From assembly GCA_041397725.1 (NCBI GenBank), contig JAWKVZ010000010.1, positions 1 to 58,184 on the forward strand: a stretch of 58,184 bases of DNA, in the 5' to 3' direction. The notes beneath the pieces were generated by a model that had not been told where the DNA came from, searched no databases, and was given only the letters and a program-made list of their open reading frames with translations. Shown piece by piece: positions 7,638 through 15,111 of this stretch (the first letter of the stretch is position 1; each line of letters opens with the position of its first letter). A program made the position numbers and the translations under genes. This DNA is from JAGRKR01 sp041397725 (lineage in GTDB: Bacteria > Pseudomonadota > Alphaproteobacteria > Rhizobiales > Hyphomicrobiaceae).

Positions 7638-9713
7638 CTGACTTCGCCAGCCGTCTTGATGTCTGCGGCGGCGACTTCAGTGGCTTCGACCTCAGTCAGT
7701 ACGCCTTCCAGGAAATGACGATACTTTTCGCCCACGAATTTGATGGCGTTGCCCTGATCGACCGTATGCTGCAGCTGATCCTTGAAGAACTTCAGCTTCG
7801 CCTTGTTGTCGTCGAATATCTCGCTCCAAGTCTTCACTTGGATGGTGATGTCTGGATCTGCACCCTGATAGAGCACGCCAGGGGGAAGGTGGGCTTGGCG
7901 AGCTTCTTTGGTGACATGTTCATCCATCTCGTTCGCCACCAGCCAGAATGCCCATCGTGTCTTGGCGTTCCGGAACCGCTCATCAGCGGCGACCGAGAAA
8001 GCATAACCGCGAATTTGGCCGGTGTGCTTGACGGTGAGCGGGACCCGAGGCGCCTTTAGCTCAACCACGAGGTGTTCGGCTTCTTTTGGACGATGGCTCT
8101 GCAGGACGCGCGAAAACATCAGGTCGATAATGCCCCGTTGCTGGTTGATGTGACGGACCGGCTCGTCGATGACTACGTCGTCGCCGGAGTTTCTTGTGCT
8201 CGCGAAGAACCGTCGTAAGGCTGCTGTCGGTGGCGGACATCCTATACTCGTCGCCGAACAGCCAGGTATTGTCGTTCAGAATCTTATGCAGCTGCGCACG
8301 CCCTTTAAACGGCGCTTGGTGTCCGAATCGAAAATGATGCCTTCAAGGCCGGACAGGTCTTCAGCCGCTCGGCGACAGTACTGGCTGCCCCGATGATCGC
8401 TGGCAATGAGCTTTCCTTCAGCAACTCGGCCAACTCGCTTTGCAGTTTGGTCGGCAGGCGAAGCACTTCGGAAGTGCGAACTGCAGCTGCTCGGGCGTCT
8501 TTTCCAATGCCGCCCGCATCAATCGCAGTTGCAGGGCCTTGTTGCGCGTTCCGCTCTGTTCGAACCCATTTATCTGTGAGCTGGCGGTGACCGCAATCAT
8601 GTCGAAGAGCTGTTGCTCGGCGCGTTCGAGGTCGCTGGTGGCCTCGGCTTCGAAGGGGTAAACTTTCTCGTCCTTCCAACGCCGGACGATGCCGCGCGCG
8701 ATCTCGGCAGCGTGGCGTTGCGATGCAGCCTGGATCTTTCCTCGCGCTTGGTCGATGACCTCGGACAGCTCGGCATTGACGGCAAAATCGAGCGCGCGCT
8801 TTTCGTGCAGCTTGGTGACTAGCGGCGATTTTAGGTATGCGGAGAAATTGTAGTTGCCGGCGACGTTGAACCGTGTGACTGCTGGCAACAGCGGATCCGG
8901 TCTCGGTGCACAGTTGCAGCGAGCGGTTAGAGAGGCGCTTCCACTCGATGATTTCGAGGTCGACGGCATAGGTGCCGTCAGGCGTGGAGACGGCGTCTAG
9001 GGATTCGGAGATGCGGTCGCCGACGGCATCGGTGGTATCGACCAGCTTTCCCTCGATCGTGATGCGGACGTCGCGGTAGTCGATGAGATAGAGGGCGAAG
9101 ATTTCCAGCAGCGCCGGTACCGCGTTGCTGGGGTCGAGAGCGGTGTATTGGCGATGCGGTTCAGAGACAACGAGACGCACCCCCGTAGCTTCCTTGGTCG
9201 CGGTCTCGGCGCTGATGACAGCGGCGCGGTTGTCGGAGGCGAGCATATTGATGGTGTACTTGCGGCGCTGGCCGCCAGGATTGAGTTCGTAGACGATATG
9301 CCATTCAGCAGCGCGCCCAAGGCCAGCGCATTAAACCGGCCGCGCCCTTCAAAGCCGTGCAGAGCACGCTTCTTTCGGCGGGTTAGGCCGCCCGGTTGCT
9401 TCCACGAACCACCGTAGCGCTTGAACTGCGCTAACGCGTCGACACGCGGCAGGCCGTCACCGTCGTCGGCTATGGTGATCGCGGTCAGTGTCTTCAACGG
9501 ATCGCGGGTGAGTGTCACTGTCACTAGATCGGCGTCAGCATCGAGGCTGTTCCAGATGAGCTCGGCGAGCGCGGCCAGTGGGCGCGCCTTGGTCAGCCGA
9601 TCGATGATGTCCGGCTGTATCGACATGAAGGCGTTCGCCATCGGCCATGGTCCCTCCACAATGGGCGGGTTCAGCGCAATCAGTGGCTCCGCCGGCCCGT
9701 TCGTTTCAGACAT
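7634..9713 (-). pseudogene. GHKL/MORC-like ATPase with C-terminal PD-(D/E)XK-like region, frameshifted
   Basis: About 690 codons in six frame segments can be joined into one protein. The N-terminus has the GHKL ATP-binding motifs: AELIWNSLDADA (E51, N55, D58), IADDGDGLP (83-89) and the lid HGFEGRGRFNALALG (119-133). The middle is helical (FSAYLKSPLV, RGIVRRWKDEKVYPFEAEA). The end contains WLFGDEYRMS, SLTTVLREHKK, GIIDLMFSRVL and HLVVELKAP, so D and ExK residues resemble a PD-(D/E)XK nuclease core. Single-base shifts fall near 9305, 8898, 8476, 8368, 8300 and 8187. It is the first gene of the operon. The domain pairing suggests an ATP-gated nuclease of anti-phage type; that function is inferred. 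Confidence 0.7.
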
Positions 9714-9728
9714 ACTTGAGGGAGCGCA

Positions 9729-9738
9729 ACTTGCAAGT
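9729..9738. promoter_or_regulatory. Palindrome upstream of the ATPase operon
   Basis: A perfect 10-bp palindrome (ACTTGCAAGT) lies 16 bases upstream of the ATG of the ATPase gene at 9713. It could be an operator for the minus-strand operon. No clear promoter hexamers accompany it. Confidence 0.25.
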
Positions 9739-10012
9739 GTAACGGAACATAGGCTTCAGTTCACCGAGGATGGTGCGCAGAATGCACGACGGCAACCAAC
9801 ACCCGCGAGGGCTGATAGGAAAGTTCCAACCCGAGCAGAGCCTGTTTGTGGAGCCGCATTCCAGGCACTTGCGGACGCTATGCCGTCGAACCCGGACATG
9901 GCTAAGCGACCCTCCGCTGGCGTCATATCGGCGCTGGCCAATGTCTGCAAATGGGATCAAGCAACGAATGGTATTGGGGTTCCTTGTCAGTCTGCCGCAG
10001 AACTCCTAAGAT
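9739..10012. other. Intergenic, no gene recognised
   Basis: This lies between the divergent ATPase operon and toxin-antitoxin operon. Short open frames are present on both strands but none has a ribosome-binding site or family similarity. Confidence 0.4.
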
Positions 10013-10061
10013 ATGCGACAAAACGAAACCCCGCAGAAAGTCTCGTTTAATTCTGTCGCAT
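10013..10061. promoter_or_regulatory. Interrupted inverted repeat upstream of toxin-antitoxin operon
   Basis: The arms ATGCGACA (10013-10020) and TGTCGCAT (10054-10061) enclose a second nested pair, AAACGA (10021-10026) and TCGTTT (10043-10048). The dyad lies about 30 bases upstream of the promoter of the antitoxin gene. It is a candidate operator for autoregulation or a hairpin. Confidence 0.4.
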
Positions 10062-10092
10062 TATTTTGGTGCATATATCAATGTGATTTCTC

Positions 10093-10136
10093 TTGCATTT
10101 CTTATTCAGATCTCCCATAATATTCGTATAAGGAGG
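10093..10136 (+). promoter_or_regulatory. Sigma-70 promoter and Shine-Dalgarno of the antitoxin gene
   Basis: TTGCAT (10093-10098) and CATAAT (10116-10121) are separated by 17 bases. AAGGAGG (10130-10136) follows, seven bases before the ATG at 10144. The surrounding DNA is AT-rich, unlike the coding regions. The leader would be only about 20 bases long. Confidence 0.65.
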
Positions 10137-10143
10137 ATTATTC

Positions 10144-10416
10144 ATGGAGACACGTATTTCATCTGTGGAATTCGCTCGCAAGGTCGGGCAGTTCGCCGAC
10201 AAGGCCCTCGCCGACCCCGTTCACATCACCAAGCACGGACGCGAGCATCTCGTTCTCATGTCGGCGGACGAGTACGCCCGCCTCAAGCAATCGGATCGCC
10301 GCGCCTACTTCGCCCACGAGCTGCCGCCTGAGATCCTCGAAGCCCTCAGTCGCACCGACGATATCGCCCCCGAATCCCGCGCTCTCAACCACGAGGCGAA
10401 AGACTGGGATCTGTGA
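10144..10416 (+). CDS. Phd/YefM-type antitoxin
   Basis: This 90-residue protein has the Phd/YefM N-terminal fold pattern: ISSVEFARKVGQFADKA, then HITKHGREHLVLMSADEYARL, which forms the DNA-binding dimer domain. The C-terminal tail (about 55-90) is acidic and variable, as expected for the toxin-neutralising part. It is led by a strong Shine-Dalgarno. Its TGA overlaps the GTG start of the next gene (GTGA), the classic arrangement of a type II toxin-antitoxin pair. It probably represses its own promoter through the upstream dyads. Confidence 0.88.
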   Translation: METRISSVEFARKVGQFADKALADPVHITKHGREHLVLMSADEYARLKQSDRRAYFAHELPPEILEALSRTDDIAPESRALNHEAKDWDL

Positions 10417-10850
10417 GCCTGCCCACACCCGTTGCCGGCCTCGTCATCAACTACAGCTACCTCTGGCGCCACGAGCACCTGCGGGGTTTCGATGAAGGAT
10501 CCAAAAATCGGCCCGCCGCCGTCGTCCTTGTTCTCGTCAAGGGGCTGCAGCTCCATGTCACCGTTCTTGGCATAACGCACACGCCACCCCGCGACCCAGC
10601 CGACGCCGTCTCCCTTCCCCCTTCGGCCAAAAAATCTCTCGGGCTCGATGATCAACCCTCGTGGATCGTCACGACGGAAGCCAACACCTTCACCTGGCCG
10701 GGTCATGACCTTCGCCCCCGAAACCCCGGCGATCTTGCAAGCGTCGCTCTGGGCTATCTGCCCGAAGAGGTCATGATCAAGCTGCGGCACCGGGTCGCCC
10801 GCCACGCCGCTCTCGGCCAAATGCGCGTTATCCGCCGGACCGAGGGCTAG
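10413..10850 (+). CDS. PemK/MazF-like toxin (probable)
   Basis: This 145-residue protein starts with GTG overlapping the antitoxin stop. It resembles proteins annotated in alphaproteobacteria as PemK-like plasmid-maintenance toxins: a small beta-barrel start (VAGLVINYSYLWRHEH), KNRPAAVVLVL where MazF/PemK proteins have their (R)RPalvl strand, and a C-terminal VALGYLPEEVMIKLRHRV helix. If it is a PemK-fold enzyme it would cleave RNA and inhibit growth until bound by the antitoxin. Sequence similarity to characterised MazF is weak by eye, so the assignment rests on the RPA strand plus gene context. Confidence 0.65.
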   Translation: MSLPTPVAGLVINYSYLWRHEHLRGFDEGSKNRPAAVVLVLVKGLQLHVTVLGITHTPPRDPADAVSLPPSAKKSLGLDDQPSWIVTTEANTFTWPGHDLRPRNPGDLASVALGYLPEEVMIKLRHRVARHAALGQMRVIRRTEG

Positions 10851-10855
10851 GTGCG

Positions 10856-11410
10856 ATGCGCATCGGCTACGCCCGCGTCTCCACCCTGGCCCAGAACCTG
10901 GACCGACAGATCGCGGCCCTCAATGCCGAGCGCTGTGACCGCGTCCACCAGGAGAAGGCCTCGGGCAAGGCCACCCACAACCGCCCCGAGCTGGATGCGG
11001 CCATCTCCGCCCTCGCCCCAGGTGACGTGCTGGTGATCGCCGAATGGGACCGCGCCACGAGGTCCATGATGGACGGCATCACGATCATCGAACGCATCGC
11101 CCGCATGGGGGCCACCGTGAAGGTGCTCGACAAGCCCTGGCTCGATCTGACAACGCCCATCGGCAAGGGGTTCCTCGCCTTCCTCTCAGCCTTGGCCGAA
11201 GACGAACGCCTGCGCATCCTAAGCCGTGCATCCGAAGGCCGCTCCGCCGCTCGCATCCGTGGCGTCCGCTTCGGACCGAAGCCGAAGCTCAACCCCGAGC
11301 AACGCGAGCGTGCCCTCGCCCGCCTTGCCGCCGGCGAGACCTGTCGTGCCATCGCTGCGGATTTCAGGGTTCATCACGCCACAATCGCGCGACTCGTTCC
11401 CCGATCCTGA
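10856..11410 (+). CDS. Serine recombinase (resolvase/invertase family)
   Basis: This 184-residue small serine recombinase has the catalytic Ser9 in GYARVSTLAQNLDRQ, the Arg-containing DVLVIAEWDRATRS region, and FLAFLSALAEDERLRI, the E-helix region. A C-terminal helix-turn-helix (NPEQRERALARLAAGETCRAIAADF, read as two parts) recognises DNA. It starts five bases after the toxin stop and so forms one transcription unit with the antitoxin and toxin. It could act in resolution or inversion of the island, or in plasmid dimer resolution before integration. It is the gene closest to the tRNA end. Confidence 0.92.
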   Translation: MRIGYARVSTLAQNLDRQIAALNAERCDRVHQEKASGKATHNRPELDAAISALAPGDVLVIAEWDRATRSMMDGITIIERIARMGATVKVLDKPWLDLTTPIGKGFLAFLSALAEDERLRILSRASEGRSAARIRGVRFGPKPKLNPEQRERALARLAAGETCRAIAADFRVHHATIARLVPRS

Positions 11411-11520
11411 TTTATCCGGAGCCGTCACGAGCCCGCATCAACCCGCAGCTTCAGACGTATATCTGAGAGATATGGCGCCTCTGGTGGCTCCTGGCAGACC
11501 TCTTAACATTTTGATTTTAT

Positions 11521-11597
11521 TGGTGACCCCGACAGGATTCGAACCTGTGACCCTCAGATTAGGAATCTGATGCTCTATCCTGCTGAGCTACGGGGCC
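11521..11597 (-). tRNA. tRNA-Arg (anticodon CCT)
   Basis: Read on the minus strand, this 77-base sequence folds as a complete tRNA. The acceptor stem is GGCCCCG/CGGGGTC, the D arm contains AGCTCAGCAGGATAGAGC, the anticodon stem CAGAT/ATCTG encloses the loop TCCTAA with anticodon CCT, and the T arm is ACAGG-TTCGAAT-CCTGT. CCA is encoded. Its 3' end faces the island, the orientation expected when an element integrates into a tRNA 3' end. Confidence 0.97.
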
Positions 11598-11785
11598 GAT
11601 GCCAGGGCATTATCGAGGGCGGGGCAGGTACGTCAAGCGCGTGGACGTATTTTGGAGCGGCGCGATGGGGCGCGGTCCCCGCCGCCAGACGCCCCGCCAG
11701 CATCATCGATTGACGCCGATCAACGCTCGAGGGGCCATTTCCGGGTCTCATGGCACGGCAACCGCAGGAAGGATCGCCGGTCCCC

Positions 11786-12085
11786 ATGCTCACGCTCGAG
11801 GATTGCCTGGCCTTCTGCGGACTGACCGAGGCGGAGGTGCAGGCGATCGCCGAGCACGAACACATTCCCGAGGTCGCCGCAGCCGGACTTGCACAGTATC
11901 TCTTGAGCTCTCCCGACGGAGGGAGGCGCATCCGCGACATGATCCTCGATGACATCGTGCTGGCGCGACAGGCCCATCAGCAGGCGCACGCCCGCGAACT
12001 CGTCATGGTGCTCAGGCACTTCCTGGAAACGCATCCCGAGGCGCGAGGCGGCCCCCTCGAGCGCGCTACGACGCCGCCCCAGTGA
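11786..12085 (+). CDS. Conserved hypothetical protein
   Basis: This is a 99-residue soluble, helical protein starting MLTLEDCLAFCGLTEAEV and continuing AIAEHEHIPEVAAAGLAQYL. I recognise it as a conserved alphaproteobacterial family without assigned function. The start at 11786 fits that family; an ATG at 11750 would add twelve unconserved residues. A GGAAGG lies rather far upstream. Its stop overlaps the GTG start of the PHA synthase gene (GTGA), so the two are probably co-expressed. Confidence 0.7.
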   Translation: MLTLEDCLAFCGLTEAEVQAIAEHEHIPEVAAAGLAQYLLSSPDGGRRIRDMILDDIVLARQAHQQAHARELVMVLRHFLETHPEARGGPLERATTPPQ

Positions 12086-13971
12086 GCACGACAGTGAGCA
12101 TGCCATCGCCCGCCAGCAGGCCCGCCAATGAGCCGGTCCCGACACTCGAGCCCGCCGAGCCCGCCTCCCCGGAGCCGGTCGGCGGCGTGCCGGCGGAGCA
12201 CGCGGGATCGCGGACGCCGCTCGACGGCTTCGCCCGCACCGCTCACACCGCCTACGAGCCGCAATTCGACTACCTCGACCGCTTCCTCAGGGCCACCTCG
12301 GCGCGTCTGACGCTCGGCCTGTCACCACACGCCGTCGCCGCCGCGTGGTTCGACTGGGCGCTGCACCTCGGCCTTTCACCGGGACGCCAGCTCGATCTGA
12401 TGCTGGCGGCGCTGTCGTATCAAGCGCGCCTCGCCGCCTTCGCGACGACGTGTGCGGGCGGGCGGCATGAGGAGCCGCCGTTCAGCCCGCGGCCCGGCGA
12501 TCACCGTTTCGATGCCCGGCAATGGCATGCGCCGCCGGCGTGCCTGTGGGCGCAAGCGTACCTGGCCGCGGAGGACTGGTGGTCGCTTGCGGTCTCGCCC
12601 CTGCGCGGCGTCTCGCCGAAGCATGCCGAGCGCGTCGCCTTCATGACGAGCCAGCTTCTCGACGTGCTCTCGCCGTCCAACAGCGCGCTCACCAACCCCG
12701 TGATCGCCGAGAAGCTTATGACGAGTGGTGGACGCGCGCTGGTGCAAGGCTTCGCCAACCTGATGGAGGACCTCGAGCACGAGCTCACAGGCCAGCCGCC
12801 ACGCAGCTCCGATCGCTTCACCGTCGGCCGCGACCTCGCGGCGACGCCGGGAACGGTGGTCTATCGCGACCATCTGTTCGAGCTCATCCAGTACCGCGCC
12901 ACGACGCCCGACGTGCACGCAGAGCCGCTGCTGATCGTGCCGGCCTGGATCATGAAATACTACATCCTCGACCTCAGACCCGAAAACTCGCTGGTCCGCC
13001 ACCTGCTCGACCAGGGCCACACCGTCTTCATGATCTCCTGGCGGAACCCCGGGCCGGAGGATCGCGACATCGCCTTCGACGACTACCGTCGCGCCGTGAT
13101 GACCGCCATCCGTGCCATCGAAAGCGCAGCACCGGGCCTCGCCCTGCATCTGGCGGGCTACTGCCTCGGCGGCACCATCGCCGCCATCACCGCCGCCACG
13201 ATGGCACGCGACGGCGATACGCGGCTCGCCTCGCTGACGCTGCTGGCGGCACAGACGGATTTCAGCGAGGCCGGCGACCTGATGCTGTTCGTCGACGACA
13301 GCCAGATCGCCTACCTCGAGGACATGATGTGGGCGCAGGGCGTGCTGCGCGGCCGCCAGATGTCCGGCGCCTTCCAGATGCTGCGCTCCAACGAGCTCGT
13401 CTGGTCGCGTCTCATCCAGGAGTACGTCCTCGGAGAGCGAAGCGACGTCTTCGACATCCAGGCCTGGAGCGAGGATCTCACGCGCATGCCCTACAAGATG
13501 CATTCGCAATACCTGCGTGGGTTGTTCCTCGAAAACCGGCTGACCGCCGGACGCTTTTCCGTCGAGGGCCGCGTCGTCGCGCTCAAGGACATCGAGGCGC
13601 CGATGTTCGTCGTCGGCACCGAGCGGGACCACATCGCACCCTGGCGCTCGGTCTACAAGGCGCACCTCTTCACCGACAACGAAATGACCTTCGTGCTGAC
13701 CAACGCCGGCCACAACGCCGGCATCGTCTCCGAGCCCGGGCACCCGCACCGCCACTACCGGATGTCGCTGCGCAAGCCGCTCGACCTCTATCGCGATCCC
13801 GACACCTGGGCTGCTGAAACGCCACCTCGCGACGGCTCCTGGTGGCCCGCGTGGACGGCGTGGCTCGCGGCACGGAGCTCGTCGCGCGTCGAGGCGCGCT
13901 GCGACCGCCGGGCCGCCGGCCTGCTGCACCCACTCGGCCCGGCGCCCGGCAGCTACGTGCTGATCCGCTGA
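12082..13971 (+). CDS. phaC: Poly(3-hydroxyalkanoate) synthase, class I type
   Basis: This 629-residue enzyme should polymerise 3-hydroxyacyl-CoA into storage polyester. It has the PhaC N-terminal domain (YEPQFDYLDRFLRAT region, about 50-230) followed by an alpha/beta-hydrolase core. The PHA-synthase lipase-like box GYCLGG contains the catalytic C361; D516 (ERDHIAPW) and H544 (NAGHNAG) complete the triad. The length is typical of class I. GTG at 12082 overlaps the previous stop; an ATG at 12100 is an alternative. No phaA, phaB or phasin gene is beside it, so precursors must come from elsewhere. It belongs to the longer 'poly-beta-hydroxybutyrate polymerase domain' subgroup, so its substrate range is uncertain. 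Confidence 0.88.
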   Translation: MSTTVSMPSPASRPANEPVPTLEPAEPASPEPVGGVPAEHAGSRTPLDGFARTAHTAYEPQFDYLDRFLRATSARLTLGLSPHAVAAAWFDWALHLGLSPGRQLDLMLAALSYQARLAAFATTCAGGRHEEPPFSPRPGDHRFDARQWHAPPACLWAQAYLAAEDWWSLAVSPLRGVSPKHAERVAFMTSQLLDVLSPSNSALTNPVIAEKLMTSGGRALVQGFANLMEDLEHELTGQPPRSSDRFTVGRDLAATPGTVVYRDHLFELIQYRATTPDVHAEPLLIVPAWIMKYYILDLRPENSLVRHLLDQGHTVFMISWRNPGPEDRDIAFDDYRRAVMTAIRAIESAAPGLALHLAGYCLGGTIAAITAATMARDGDTRLASLTLLAAQTDFSEAGDLMLFVDDSQIAYLEDMMWAQGVLRGRQMSGAFQMLRSNELVWSRLIQEYVLGERSDVFDIQAWSEDLTRMPYKMHSQYLRGLFLENRLTAGRFSVEGRVVALKDIEAPMFVVGTERDHIAPWRSVYKAHLFTDNEMTFVLTNAGHNAGIVSEPGHPHRHYRMSLRKPLDLYRDPDTWAAETPPRDGSWWPAWTAWLAARSSSRVEARCDRRAAGLLHPLGPAPGSYVLIR

Positions 13972-14107
13972 CCCTGGGGGCGCAGCGGCCATGGCAGGGC
14001 GGTCGCCGCCATCTTGACCTCGGTCAAGCCGCAGCTCCGGCGGCAATGCGAGTCTTGCCGCGAGGCAGGCCGTCAGGCCTGCCGCCAACGATGGAGACGT
14101 CGCACCC

Positions 14108-15091
14108 GTGTCCGCCAAGCCGCGCAAGAGCCGAGCCATTCTGGTCACCGGCGCCTTCGGCCAGATCGGCTCCGAGCTGGTCCCTGCCCTGCGCAGCCAC
14201 TACGGCAGTGATCGCGTGATCGCCTCCGACCTGCGCATGGCATCCGCGATGGGGTCTGCCGCCGGTCCCCACGCCCACCTCGACTGCACCGAGCCGCACC
14301 AATTGTTGGAGATCGTCCGCCGTCACGACGTCGGCGTCATCTATCATCTGGCGGCCATGCTCTCGGCAACGGCTGAGGCCAAGCCGCAGGTCGCCTGGAC
14401 GCTCAACATGGGCGGGCTCTACAATGTGCTGGAGGTCGCGCGCCAGTACGGCTGCCAGGTGTTCTTTCCGAGCTCCATCGGCGCTTTCGGGCCTTCGACG
14501 CCCCACGACCGCACGCCGCAGGTGACGGTGCAGCGACCGACCACGATGTACGGCGTCACCAAGGTTGCCGGCGAGCTGCTCTCGGACTACTACGCGAGCC
14601 GCTTCGGCGTCGACACGCGCGGGCTCAGGCTGCCGGGCCTCATCTCGCATTCCGCCCCGCCAGGCGGCGGCACCACGGACTATGCCGTCGACATTTTCCA
14701 TCAGGCGGTGCGCTACGCGCACTTCACCTGCTTCCTCGCGGCTGATACGCGGCTCGACATGATGTACATGCCCGATGCCGTCGAGGCGATGATCGGCGTC
14801 ATGGAGGCCGACCCCGCGCGCCTTCGCCATCGCAACGCCTACAACATCACGGCCATGAGCGTGACGCCCGCCGAGATCGCCGCCGCCATCGCCCGGCACA
14901 TCCCCGCCTTCGCCATAGACTACGACATCGATCCGGTCCGCCAGGCCATCGCCGACAGTTGGCCGCGCTCCCTCGACGACAGCGCCGCCCGCCAGGACTG
15001 GGGCTGGGCGCCGCGCTACGATCTCGAGGCGATGACGCGGGACATGCTGGCGCGCGTGCGGGCGCGGCTGGCGCCGGGCAGAGGGGCCTGA
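14108..15091 (+). CDS. tdh: NAD-dependent L-threonine 3-dehydrogenase, short-chain (epimerase-like) type
   Basis: This 327-residue extended short-chain dehydrogenase starts with the nucleotide-binding TGAFGQIGSEL motif and has the catalytic pair Y148-xxx-K152 (MYGVTKVAGELL). Family members closest to this pattern oxidise L-threonine to 2-amino-3-ketobutyrate with NAD. The identification is strengthened by the next gene, 20 bases downstream, which encodes the lyase for that product. FPSSIGAFGP and LPGLISHSAPPGGGTTDYAVD are typical of this dehydrogenase group. A UDP-sugar epimerase role is the alternative but is less likely in this context. Confidence 0.85.
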   Translation: MSAKPRKSRAILVTGAFGQIGSELVPALRSHYGSDRVIASDLRMASAMGSAAGPHAHLDCTEPHQLLEIVRRHDVGVIYHLAAMLSATAEAKPQVAWTLNMGGLYNVLEVARQYGCQVFFPSSIGAFGPSTPHDRTPQVTVQRPTTMYGVTKVAGELLSDYYASRFGVDTRGLRLPGLISHSAPPGGGTTDYAVDIFHQAVRYAHFTCFLAADTRLDMMYMPDAVEAMIGVMEADPARLRHRNAYNITAMSVTPAEIAAAIARHIPAFAIDYDIDPVRQAIADSWPRSLDDSAARQDWGWAPRYDLEAMTRDMLARVRARLAPGRGA

Positions 15092-15111
15092 CGCAACAGG
15101 GAGCGGTGCAC

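Larger units (their letters stand above)
1..11520. mobile_element. Putative genomic island end next to tRNA-Arg(CCT)
   Basis: This segment carries insertion sequences, a toxin-antitoxin pair, a serine recombinase, an AT-rich orphan gene and an operon of frameshifted genes. It stops at the 3' end of a tRNA-Arg gene, a frequent integration target. Genes to the right are intact housekeeping genes. The left boundary lies outside the window. No tyrosine integrase is visible and no repeat of the tRNA 3' end was seen inside the window, so both the integration mechanism and the extent of the island are inferred. Confidence 0.55.

Noticed and set aside
11226..11570. Open frame of 114 codons ending in TPTGFEPVTLRLGI
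   Set aside because: It overlaps the recombinase in another frame, and its end is a translation of the antisense of the tRNA-Arg gene, a well-known spurious annotation.
12376..14148. 590-codon open frame antisense to phaC
   Set aside because: The plus-strand product has the full PHA synthase triad; the antisense product shows no domain.
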